DNA of 51,599 bases, taken from assembly GCA_900113385.1 (NCBI GenBank), contig FOPE01000019.1:1-51599 (forward strand). The letters are read 5' to 3'. The translations under genes were made by a program, and so were the position numbers. This DNA comes from Lachnospiraceae bacterium C7. GTDB taxonomy: Bacteria; Bacillota; Clostridia; Lachnospirales; Lachnospiraceae. This document shows positions 8,258 to 15,505 of the stretch, one piece after another. The stretch's first letter is position 1, and each line of letters opens with the position of its first letter. The notes under the pieces were generated by a model. The model was not told the origin of the DNA. It saw only the letters and a list, made by a program, of their open reading frames with translations, and did not search any database.

Positions 8258-11200
8258 TTATGCTGTATATTTAGTTAGTTTATAACCATTTTTTGAGTTT
8301 TCTTTTACTTTATATAACTGTTGATCTGCCAACTCAATTGCCTCAGATAAATCCATATCTGACGGAACTATAATAGCCCCTAAACTTATTGACAACTCTA
8401 CAGCATTGTTGTCAAATTTAAGTTTTGTATTCATCCTTTCTACTAAATCCTGCAAAATACTTTCTATCTTTTTAGAATCTCTACCATCTGGTATATAAAA
8501 AACAAATTCGTCTCCTCCATATCTTGCAAAGAGACCTACTCCTGTCATGGTCTTTCGAATCTCATTTGCCAACATCTTAAGAGCTTCATCTCCTCCTAAA
8601 TGTCCAAGAGTGTCATTAACCAATTTAAAATTATCAAAATCTAATATTCCCACAACTGATTTTTGATATTTTTTATTAGTATTAAACTGCGCCTTATAGT
8701 TTTCTGTAAAGCCAGATCTATTATATACTTCAGTAAGAGAATCTACTGCTGTTTTTTTCAAAAAAGCCATTCTCTCTTCCATCTCGCTTTGTACATTAGA
8801 AATCTTACCAATTATGCGACATGGTTTGTCATCCTCTTTAGTTTTAATAAATGAAATATATATTCTAAACCACTCTGTATTTCCATCAGCTAAATCTCCA
8901 AAATAAAGCCTTTTTTCTGATTCGTCATTTTCTATCATGGCTTTTAATGTATCTAAAAATTGGTTGATTTTTTCGTTGCTACGATCATAATCTTCTAATT
9001 TTAATTTGGCATCGCAGTTAAAATACTCTTGAAATTTTTCATCCACCTGAAGTATTCTCCTACATACCTCATACTCAAAAATATATTCATCCATCATTTC
9101 AGCCAACAATGCATATCTTTTTGCATATAATTCTTGTCGTTTTAAGTACTTTTGTTTTTCATAACTAGTAAGCCATATCTCCATCATTACTAATACACAT
9201 ACAAATAATATTAGCATTGTACATTGAAAAGGATATCGTTCAACTAGATTTTTTAAATCTACAGTACTTTTTCCATTGTCTGAACCATTTAATAAATATG
9301 TTGATAATTTTGTATCACCTATTCGCCCTAGACATTTATTGTATATTGATACTAGTCTTGGGTCTGAATTTTTTGAAAATGCAGCATGTAGCTGATTCTT
9401 TTTTATTGTAGGAACAATATCTACACTATCATATTTATATTTTTTTATACAGTAATTAGCCGTATAGTAGTTGGTTATGGTATATTGTGTTACACCAAAA
9501 TCTACATTTTTGATTGCCTCAGAAATATCATTATAAGTTCTTTGCTTTTTTATTCCCTTATAATAATCATGTACGTTATCCTTAACAACAGATGCTGTTT
9601 TGTTTGTTAAATCAAGGTTACCATTTTTTTCGACAGTCAACATTTTATTTTTTACTATTACGTTATTATATTCAATGTACATTTTTGATGTTTTAAAAAC
9701 ATCACTATATTGGGAGATATCCTCTATTCCAGCTATTACATCTATTTTTCCCTGTTGTAAAGCTCTAAGCATGGAATCTGTATCATTAAACTTCTTGTAA
9801 ATTGGTTTAACTCCCATTTGTTCTGTTACATCATCACATACTAACTTAGACATTCCACGTATTTTATTATCTTCTACATATTGGAATGGCGGCATATTAG
9901 TTAAAATTCCTATTTTTAACTGTTTTTGAGTTTTTAGATATTTTTTTTCTGGATCAGAAAACCGGGTTTTACCATCAGCAACATTTCTTTGCAAGGAATA
10001 AATATCCTCTGGCCGCTTTAACTCCATATCTTTTGTTCTATTAGCTTCCCATTTTTTATTCCAATCCTCTAAAATTTCCTCTAAAGTCTCATTTGTCTTT
10101 CCTGCTGCTGCAGCAATTATTCGTTTTTGCTGTTTTCCACTAAATAAATCCAAATTTTTAGATAATATAGCTAATTTATACGAGTCTTCTTCAGAACTAG
10201 TATTATTCTCTTCAAAAATAACATCATCTAAATTCGAATAAGTATCTGGAAATTCCTTATCTCTAACTATAGAGACATATTGAAAATCAGCCGTATAACC
10301 TGAATCCTCCAACATATACCTAACAAATTCTTTTGCTTCTTCTGGATACTTTGAAGTACGGCTAACGCCATATTTATAATCAGACATTAAAGTAGCATGT
10401 TTTTTACCAGAAACCCTATTAGGAAAAGCCATATATCCTATACTATCTTTAAATTTACCTGCATCTCTTACTGTTGAAATTCCCCATGAACCTAATGCCA
10501 TACACCCTAAACGACCTTCATTTAAATCTTTTATAGCTTGGTTCCAGCTATACTCATCTAAATTTTTTTCACAATAACCTCTTTCAACTATGTCATATAA
10601 CATAGAATATACTGTATGATGAGTGGACTCACTTTGAAAAGGATTTTTAATAGTCGTAAATTCTTTTGTTTTATAAAATTGGTCTCCAGTCATTTCAATA
10701 AAAGGAAATGATTCCCATACCATAAGCATCCATTCAGAAGAATAGCCACTATAAAACGGTGTAGCATCTGTATATTCTTTTATATACTTTAGGTCCTGCA
10801 TAAACTCTTCAATTGTATTTGGCAATTGAGAAATTCCAGCATCTTCAAAGACTTTTTTATTGTAAACAAATCCAGATAAATACATACTTGATGGTAATCC
10901 ATATACATTCTGCCCAATGGCTGCTGCATCATCCATATAGTCGTATTTTCTCTGCAAATCTTTCTTTTTTCCTAATGGCAATAAATATTTGTCATAATCC
11001 TTTTGTTGTAATATGCCTGGAATGAATAACACATCTGGTGCATTTCCACTTTTAATTTGCTCCATTGTTACATTTTCATAATCTGAAGGAGCTTCTAGCT
11101 CTATAGTCACATCAGGGTGTTCTTTTTCAAATGCATATTTATACTTTTCTAGCATGCCAACATCTTTGTTTGAAGCAAATCTAATAACTTTTTTCGTACT

Positions 11201-11320
11201 AACCTTCCCACTTGCACATGCAACGTCTGACATACTAATAATTTGCATTATAAATACAAACACAAGAAAAAATGATATTATATTTTTTCTGTATTTTAAA
11301 ATTCTTAGTATCCTATTCAT
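8258..11320 (-). CDS. membrane diguanylate cyclase with two extracellular solute-binding domains
   Basis: A 1020-residue sensor. After a signal anchor (about 10-35) comes a family 1 (sugar/oligopeptide type) solute-binding domain (about 40-410), then a family 3 (amino-acid type) domain starting near 'LKIGILTNMPPFQYV' (about 455-680). A membrane helix follows at about 698-717, then a PAS-like region (about 735-850) and a GGDEF domain. The active-site GGDEF is at about 935 with the LGH-x-GGD-x-x-L helix before it, so c-di-GMP synthesis is likely. The RxxD inhibitory site is absent (TGVG instead). The frame opens at a TTG (11353), but the ATG at 11320 behind AGGATGGGG is preferred. Ligand unknown. 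Confidence 0.88.
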   Translation of the reverse strand: MNRILRILKYRKNIISFFLVFVFIMQIISMSDVACASGKVSTKKVIRFASNKDVGMLEKYKYAFEKEHPDVTIELEAPSDYENVTMEQIKSGNAPDVLFIPGILQQKDYDKYLLPLGKKKDLQRKYDYMDDAAAIGQNVYGLPSSMYLSGFVYNKKVFEDAGISQLPNTIEEFMQDLKYIKEYTDATPFYSGYSSEWMLMVWESFPFIEMTGDQFYKTKEFTTIKNPFQSESTHHTVYSMLYDIVERGYCEKNLDEYSWNQAIKDLNEGRLGCMALGSWGISTVRDAGKFKDSIGYMAFPNRVSGKKHATLMSDYKYGVSRTSKYPEEAKEFVRYMLEDSGYTADFQYVSIVRDKEFPDTYSNLDDVIFEENNTSSEEDSYKLAILSKNLDLFSGKQQKRIIAAAAGKTNETLEEILEDWNKKWEANRTKDMELKRPEDIYSLQRNVADGKTRFSDPEKKYLKTQKQLKIGILTNMPPFQYVEDNKIRGMSKLVCDDVTEQMGVKPIYKKFNDTDSMLRALQQGKIDVIAGIEDISQYSDVFKTSKMYIEYNNVIVKNKMLTVEKNGNLDLTNKTASVVKDNVHDYYKGIKKQRTYNDISEAIKNVDFGVTQYTITNYYTANYCIKKYKYDSVDIVPTIKKNQLHAAFSKNSDPRLVSIYNKCLGRIGDTKLSTYLLNGSDNGKSTVDLKNLVERYPFQCTMLILFVCVLVMMEIWLTSYEKQKYLKRQELYAKRYALLAEMMDEYIFEYEVCRRILQVDEKFQEYFNCDAKLKLEDYDRSNEKINQFLDTLKAMIENDESEKRLYFGDLADGNTEWFRIYISFIKTKEDDKPCRIIGKISNVQSEMEERMAFLKKTAVDSLTEVYNRSGFTENYKAQFNTNKKYQKSVVGILDFDNFKLVNDTLGHLGGDEALKMLANEIRKTMTGVGLFARYGGDEFVFYIPDGRDSKKIESILQDLVERMNTKLKFDNNAVELSISLGAIIVPSDMDLSEAIELADQQLYKVKENSKNGYKLTKYTA

Positions 11321-11353
11321 TATAACCCCATCCTTGGTGCCATTTGGCAACAA

Positions 11354-11384
11354 AGGATTTAGTGCTTTTATAGCACTAAATCCT
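11354..11384. terminator. perfect hairpin between the coiled-coil gene and the SBP-GGDEF gene
   Basis: AGGATTTAGTGCT pairs with AGCACTAAATCCT (13 bp) around a 5-base loop. On the minus strand it is followed only by TTTGTTG, so it may be a weak terminator, attenuator or RNA-processing site. Confidence 0.6.
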
Positions 11385-11412
11385 ATCCTGTTTAATTACA
11401 TTTACTGTCGTA

Positions 11413-14088
11413 TTATAATTCTCCTAAGTCTTCTAAAGTTGCCGCCATTAAAGTTCTATAACTTTTCTTAAGTTCTTCTCTTTCGTCTGTAATGCCTTTC
11501 ATTTGTTTCTTAATGTCTTCTAACTGTTGTAAAGCTATTTTTTCTTTTCCTTCTGATTCATCTTTTTGAGATTGTAACATCTTCATGTTTTCTTCTAATT
11601 CAAGTACTCTTAAATCGCTATCATCTTTTTGATTTGATAGTTGTTTGTACTTGTCTGTTGAATCTGAAAGATTTCTAACTGCTTCATTTAAACGTCTTTG
11701 TGTAGATTCAAGAGTATCCTCTAAATTGCGAACTTTCTTGTCACTTTCTTTTTTCTTAGCAGACTCGTTTTGTAACTCTTCTTCAAGTTCAAGAATTCTA
11801 AAGTCACTATCATCTTTTTTATCTGATAATACTTTATATTTTTCTTGAGCTTCTTTAATTTCAATATCTTTACCTTTTGATTGTTCGTTTAATACCTTGC
11901 AATCATCAGTAAGGACTTTAACTTTTTCATTAATTTGGTTAAGTTCTCTACCTAAATCCTCTTTTTCAGTCATTAGTATCTCATATTTGCTCTGTAATGT
12001 ATCAAGTTTTTCCTTATACTCATCTGCCTTAGCTTTATGGCTATAGCTTTCTTCTTGAATATCATCATAAACCACTTTAGCATTATCAATAGCTTTTTGA
12101 GCCTCCACAAGAGAATTATTTAATCTAGTATTTTCATTAGAAATATTATCTCTTTCTGCAATAACTTCTTTGATTTTGTTAGATTTCAAGTGAAGAGTTT
12201 CATCTAATTCTTTAACTTTTGCATCACTCTCATCCTTACTAGCTTTAACCCTTACATAATCTTCTTTAAGAGTCTTTAACTGTTTGTTAGCCTCTACAAG
12301 TTGTCCCCTTGTAGCACTTAATTCCTGAGTTGTACCTTCTAAAAGTTCTGATGTAGTTCTCATATTAGCTTTTGTATCTCTTGCTTCATTTTCAAGTTTA
12401 TTGATTTTAATTTCTAAACTATCTTTTAAAGCTCTTACTTCACGTAATTCATCAGTAACTTTATTTAAAGAATTCTTTTTAGAATTGAGTTCTTTTTCAG
12501 AAGTATTAACTCTATCTCTAACAAATGAAAGTTCTTTATTTGCAGTATTAATTTGAGTTTTATATTCTCTAATACTTGCTTTTACTGTATTTGTTTCATC
12601 TTTAGCTTCTTGTAAAGCTTTTTCTAATTCGTCAATTGTCTTTTCTTGACTATCATTTGTTAATTGTACACTACGAACTTTTGCATTAGCTGAACTTAAC
12701 TGCTCTTTAATAGAAGCAAGCTCTAATGTTGTAGCATTAGCTTCTTCTGTAAGGTTTTCATAATTCTTTGATAAGTTATTACGTTCAGTTACAACAGTTT
12801 GGTGCTTCTCTTTCATATCTTGTAGTTCTTCTTCAAGAATAAGCACTCTGTAATCACTATCATCTTTATAGTTTCTAATTTCTGCAATTTCTGCACTTAC
12901 TGACTCATATTTTTCTTTTGTTGTCTCTAATGTTTTAGACAATGCATTTACTTTTTGTTCTAAGTCAGCCTTTGTTGTATTGTATGTATCTGTAATTGAA
13001 TGTAAATCATCTTTTGTAGCTTTTAACTCATTTAAAGCTTTATTTAAACTTTCTTTTGTTGTTCCAAGTTCTGTCTTTGTTTGTGTATACTCTATTTTAG
13101 TTGTTTCAAGTTCTTGGTTTGAGGCTTTTAAACTATCAATTGTTGTTAAAAGCTCATCTGACTTAGCTTTTAAATCACTATCAGTATCATGAAGTGTTGC
13201 TTTAACATCTGATAAATTTTTCTCTAAGTCTTTGATCTTTTCAATCTTTTGTTCTTCTGAATTAGATTTTACAATCAATTTTTCTTCTGCACTTTTATAA
13301 CGTGTTGTTGCTGCTTCTAAGTCATGTTTTGTAGCTGCTAACTCGTTATGCATATTTTCTAATTTTGATTTAGTTTTATCTAAATCATTTTCTGATTTTG
13401 AAAGTTGAACTTTAGCACTTTGTAACTGATTACCTGTGCTATTTAATTTAGCATTTTTATCTGCTATATCTTTTTTAATTCTTTCTAACTCATCTTGTAA
13501 CTGTCTGATTTTTTGTTCTTTTTGAGTATGAACATCTTTATGTTTTTCTAATTCATCCTCTAAAGCTTTTTTATCTTTAGAAACATCAGTTATTTTATTT
13601 TCTGCTACCTCTACTTTATTTTTAACATCTTTTAATTCTTCTGTTAAAATTTGTATTTTTTCAAAAGCTTTTTGTAATTCTGCCTTTGACTCTTTTAATT
13701 CTTGGCTATAACCTTCAGCTTTTTCTTTAGCTTCTTCATAATTGTCTTTAGCTAATCCTAATTGACCTTCTAAATTTGAAACTTCTTCTTGTGATTGTTT
13801 TTTTTCAAGATTTGCAGAATTAAGATTTGATTCCTTATCTTCAATTTCACTTTGTAATTCAGTGATTTTTGTGTAAGCCTTAAACAAATCATCCACTATA
13901 TTTATTTGTAACATAACTCCTTTGGCATCACTTGGCAATTCCCAATATGTTGTGTTTCCATCAAAGTCTGCTAATTTCTTATTTAAATATGATGCAACTT
14001 CTTGCATGTACTCAGCGCTTTCTGTTCCGCTAAGATTGTATTTTTTACCGCCTATTGTTATTTCTGTATTTATACTTGTATCTGACAA
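11413..14088 (-). CDS. long coiled-coil protein with N-terminal ZapA-like domain
   Basis: 891 residues. Residues 7 to about 80 match the ZapA cell-division domain: 'TEITIGGKKYNLSGTES' and 'EYMQEVASYLNKKL' are the family's beta-hairpin and first helix. From about 75 to 880 the chain is almost unbroken heptad coiled coil, with no ATPase motif and no membrane segment. A 'KDDSDxRxLxLEEELQ' block recurs near 408, 758 and 821, with weaker copies near 617, 778 and 842. The C-terminus ends in 'MAATLEDLGEL'. ZapA homologues bind FtsZ and are usually 80-200 residues, so this is a large extension. TTG start, fixed by GGAGGA eight bases upstream. Confidence 0.85.
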   Translation of the reverse strand: MSDTSINTEITIGGKKYNLSGTESAEYMQEVASYLNKKLADFDGNTTYWELPSDAKGVMLQINIVDDLFKAYTKITELQSEIEDKESNLNSANLEKKQSQEEVSNLEGQLGLAKDNYEEAKEKAEGYSQELKESKAELQKAFEKIQILTEELKDVKNKVEVAENKITDVSKDKKALEDELEKHKDVHTQKEQKIRQLQDELERIKKDIADKNAKLNSTGNQLQSAKVQLSKSENDLDKTKSKLENMHNELAATKHDLEAATTRYKSAEEKLIVKSNSEEQKIEKIKDLEKNLSDVKATLHDTDSDLKAKSDELLTTIDSLKASNQELETTKIEYTQTKTELGTTKESLNKALNELKATKDDLHSITDTYNTTKADLEQKVNALSKTLETTKEKYESVSAEIAEIRNYKDDSDYRVLILEEELQDMKEKHQTVVTERNNLSKNYENLTEEANATTLELASIKEQLSSANAKVRSVQLTNDSQEKTIDELEKALQEAKDETNTVKASIREYKTQINTANKELSFVRDRVNTSEKELNSKKNSLNKVTDELREVRALKDSLEIKINKLENEARDTKANMRTTSELLEGTTQELSATRGQLVEANKQLKTLKEDYVRVKASKDESDAKVKELDETLHLKSNKIKEVIAERDNISNENTRLNNSLVEAQKAIDNAKVVYDDIQEESYSHKAKADEYKEKLDTLQSKYEILMTEKEDLGRELNQINEKVKVLTDDCKVLNEQSKGKDIEIKEAQEKYKVLSDKKDDSDFRILELEEELQNESAKKKESDKKVRNLEDTLESTQRRLNEAVRNLSDSTDKYKQLSNQKDDSDLRVLELEENMKMLQSQKDESEGKEKIALQQLEDIKKQMKGITDEREELKKSYRTLMAATLEDLGEL

Positions 14089-14112
14089 AATTAATTCCTC
14101 CGTTGCTAATAT

Positions 14113-14128
14113 AGTATCTATAGATACT
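14113..14128. promoter_or_regulatory. 16-bp perfect palindrome, possible operator
   Basis: AGTATCTATAGATACT is its own reverse complement. It lies just downstream of the predicted start point of the ZapA/coiled-coil gene promoter, where a bound repressor would block transcription. Confidence 0.5.
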
Positions 14129-14136
14129 CAATTTAC

Positions 14137-14166
14137 ATTATAACAACTTTATAGCTATAAAGACAA
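14137..14166 (-). promoter_or_regulatory. sigma-A promoter of the ZapA/coiled-coil gene
   Basis: On the minus strand TTGTCT, an 18-bp spacer and TATAAT are seen. The start point would be near 14130, giving a 42-base leader. Confidence 0.75.
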
Positions 14167-14334
14167 CCTTATTTAAAAGATTTAAAGTGATTTTTTCGTG
14201 TATTTTTTAACTGATTTTATCATGATTGTTTTTGATGTTTTTCGTGATGTTTTTTAACTTTTTTTGATGTTTTTTTATGTTCTATTGTCTTTTTTTATCA
14301 CAAAAATGTTGTTACACAAAAAAAATACCATTTT

Positions 14335-14394
14335 GAGACAAAAAAAGACATTTTAGCGACAAAAATATTTTTTTCCAAAATAAGGTGGTATATT
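14335..14394 (+). promoter_or_regulatory. promoter A: 21-bp-period direct repeats plus -10 box
   Basis: GAGACAAAAA (from 14335) and GCGACAAAAA (from 14356) are direct repeats 21 bp apart. The -10 TATATT (14389-14394) begins 33 bases after the proximal repeat start, and the -35 region is only a T-run, as at activated promoters. Promoter B (15420-15479) has the same geometry. The period fits LytTR-type regulators. The T-rich stretch 14167-14334 to the left holds repeats of TTTTTGATGTTTTT and no gene. Confidence 0.55.
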
Positions 14395-14400
14395 ATAAGC

Positions 14401-14626
14401 ATAAAGAGAAACGGCAATCGAATCTGTTAGGAAATGGGGATTTCTTTCAGAGGATTGATGCGATCTGGGGGAGAGTATCAAATTGTTATTGCAATCTCAG
14501 GAGTATTAAATAATTACGGTATAACTTTTTAGGAGTATATAATTTTTATGGGGCGACTCGAAAGAGTCATACAAAATCTAGTCATGAAGAATCGAAGTAC
14601 TTAGGGGTAGGTACTTCGATTTTTTA
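14401..14626 (+). ncRNA. stand-alone small RNA with G-loop hairpins (unknown family)
   Basis: A transcript of about 225 bases is bounded by promoter A and an intrinsic terminator, with no gene downstream on this strand. Hairpins: GAAAT-GGGG-ATTTC (14431-14444, flanked by CTG/CAG), GATGC-GA-TCT-GGGGG-AGA-GTATC (14457-14479), GACTC-GAAA-GAGTC (14555-14568), and the terminator, whose loop is again GGGG. It does not match 6S, tmRNA, SRP, RNase P or riboswitch classes that I can recall. Two short ORFs exist inside it (14434-14532, or its in-frame ATG at 14458; and 14548-14604, an 18-residue MGRLERVIQNLVMKNRST), so it could be dual-function like RNAIII. Confidence 0.6.
14590..14626 (+). terminator. 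intrinsic terminator of the small RNA
   Basis: AATCGAAGTAC pairs with GTACTTCGATT (11 bp); the loop TTAGGGGTAG can add three more pairs around a GGGG tetraloop. A T-run follows (14620-14627). Confidence 0.9.
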
Positions 14627-14701
14627 TTGCCTTTTGTTGCTTTTCTTTTTGTTTATCTCATTATTTGGTTCGCTATTTAATAAATTTCATTTTTTAAAAT
14701 G

Positions 14702-14733
14702 ATAAAAAAAGAGACGACACATTGTCGTCTCTA
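14702..14733 (-). terminator. intrinsic terminator of the HicB-like/Cys-rich operon
   Basis: On the minus strand GAGACGAC and GTCGTCTC pair around a 5-base loop and are followed by TTTTTTATC. Confidence 0.85.
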
Positions 14734-14789
14734 AAAGAGGAAGTCAAAGAATTTAACATTCTTGTACCCTATATTAATTATAAAATACT

Positions 14790-14996
14790 CTACTCGTGTT
14801 TCCTACAGTTACCTGCGTAGCGACAGATACTTGTAGTCTCGTCATCGTTGCCTTCTTTTCTGAAGTCCGACCACTTACAATACCAGCACTCTTTTAATGG
14901 TACCAATGTACCGTGTTCTGGTTCCCAGTGTTCGCAAAAATCTTCTTCACCTACGATTTGATACCCCTTATCATCAAATCTTTTGGTTTCCGTCAT
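14790..14996 (-). CDS. small Cys-rich protein, possible metal binder
   Basis: A 68-residue acidic protein I do not recognise. It has five Cys (21, 38, 41, 58, 64), including CWYC, and several His, consistent with a small zinc site; no signal peptide or membrane segment. Its ATG overlaps the stop of the upstream HicB-like gene as ATGA, so translation is coupled. It is the last gene before the terminator at 14702-14733. Given the unusual RNA leader of this operon, a nucleic-acid-binding role is possible but unproven. Confidence 0.7.
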   Translation of the reverse strand: MTETKRFDDKGYQIVGEEDFCEHWEPEHGTLVPLKECWYCKWSDFRKEGNDDETTSICRYAGNCRKHE

Positions 14997-15160
14997 CTAG
15001 TTGCCATCCTCATCTTTGATAATTCTTGTTGTATTTCTTTAGTAGCATCTGCTACTGACTTCCCTTTTGAAATGCAACCCTCTATACTAGGTGATTGTGC
15101 AACAAAACAACAATCTTTGCTACTCCAACTCACGACTATGCTATACCCATTCTTTCTCAT
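14993..15160 (-). CDS. HicB-like small protein (55 residues)
   Basis: Short gene with a strong ribosome site, AAGGAGAG six bases before ATG. The protein starts MRKNGYSIVVSWSSKD and continues with 'CCFVAQSPSIEGCISKGKSVADA', the N-terminal half of the HicB antitoxin fold (partial RNase-H-like: Y-S-V-V, F/Y-V-A, P-x-x-x-G-C, G-x-S/T, A). It lacks the C-terminal DNA-binding part, and no HicA toxin with its conserved His lies beside it. It overlaps the Cys-rich gene by four bases. It sits behind a leader of about 250 bases with G-loop hairpins. Possibly a stand-alone HicB relative used for regulation. Confidence 0.72.
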   Translation of the reverse strand: MRKNGYSIVVSWSSKDCCFVAQSPSIEGCISKGKSVADATKEIQQELSKMRMATR

Positions 15161-15413
15161 TTAGACTCTCCTTTCTAGTGACAAACATCTTAAACTTTCT
15201 CTCCCCAGTGAAAGTCTTTAATGTATTTTTTTGCAAAAGTAATTTTCCCCTTTTGCAGAGCCTTAAAGAAACTCTCCTAAAAAGCTCGCGACTAACTTTT
15301 ATATATTTTTCTCCCCAGAAAAATTTAATAACCCTTATCACAAAAATTAAATCGCTATCGTTCGAAATGAAACCCCCATTTCTTTTCGAAACGAATTTCT
15401 TTATTTCCTATCT
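15161..15413 (-). ncRNA. structured 5' leader (or separate RNA) with G-loop hairpins
   Basis: This stretch between promoter B and the HicB-like gene holds no convincing gene. On the minus strand it has TTCGAAA-A-GAAAT-GGGG-GTTTC-A-TTTCGAA (15361-15390), ATTTTTCT-GGGG-AGAAAAAT (15305-15324) and CTTTC-A-CT-GGGG-AG-A-GAAAG (15195-15214). A further GCAAAAG/CTTTTGC stem (15233-15256) has a loop starting GGG. The loops match those of the small RNA at 14401-14626. A 66-codon frame (15141-15341, GTG start, no ribosome site) crosses it and is probably a shadow. Confidence 0.6.
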
Positions 15414-15419
15414 GATAAT

Positions 15420-15479
15420 ACTATAACATAGTTTTATTTATTAAAATATTTTTGTCGCCGAAGTGCTTTTTTTTGTCGC
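15420..15479 (-). promoter_or_regulatory. promoter B: 21-bp-period direct repeats plus -10 box
   Basis: On the minus strand GCGACAAAAA starts at 15479 and again at 15458, exactly 21 bp apart. The -10 TATAGT occupies 15425-15420, starting 33 bases after the proximal repeat start, identical to promoter A. No good -35 is present, which suggests an activator. Predicted start near 15413. Confidence 0.55.
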
Positions 15480-15505
15480 AAATTGGTTTTTGCATAAATA
15501 TTCAC

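Noticed and set aside
14401-14626. 6S RNA, tmRNA or CsrB-like RNA identity
   Set aside because: No tmRNA ends or tag, no 6S-like long closing stem found by eye, and only some loops contain the GGA that CsrA needs.
15141-15341. 66-codon frame crossing the leader before the HicB-like gene
   Set aside because: GTG start without a ribosome site, overlaps the better-supported HicB-like gene in another frame, and follows the hairpin sequences; its FWGE/FTGE similarity is explained by the repeated CTGGGGAG hairpins.
14335-15479. GCGACAAAA repeats as Spo0A boxes
   Set aside because: The complement TTTTGTCGC resembles the 0A box, but the last bases differ from TTTTGTCGAA in all copies, and the strict 21-bp direct spacing fits LytTR better. 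Not excluded.
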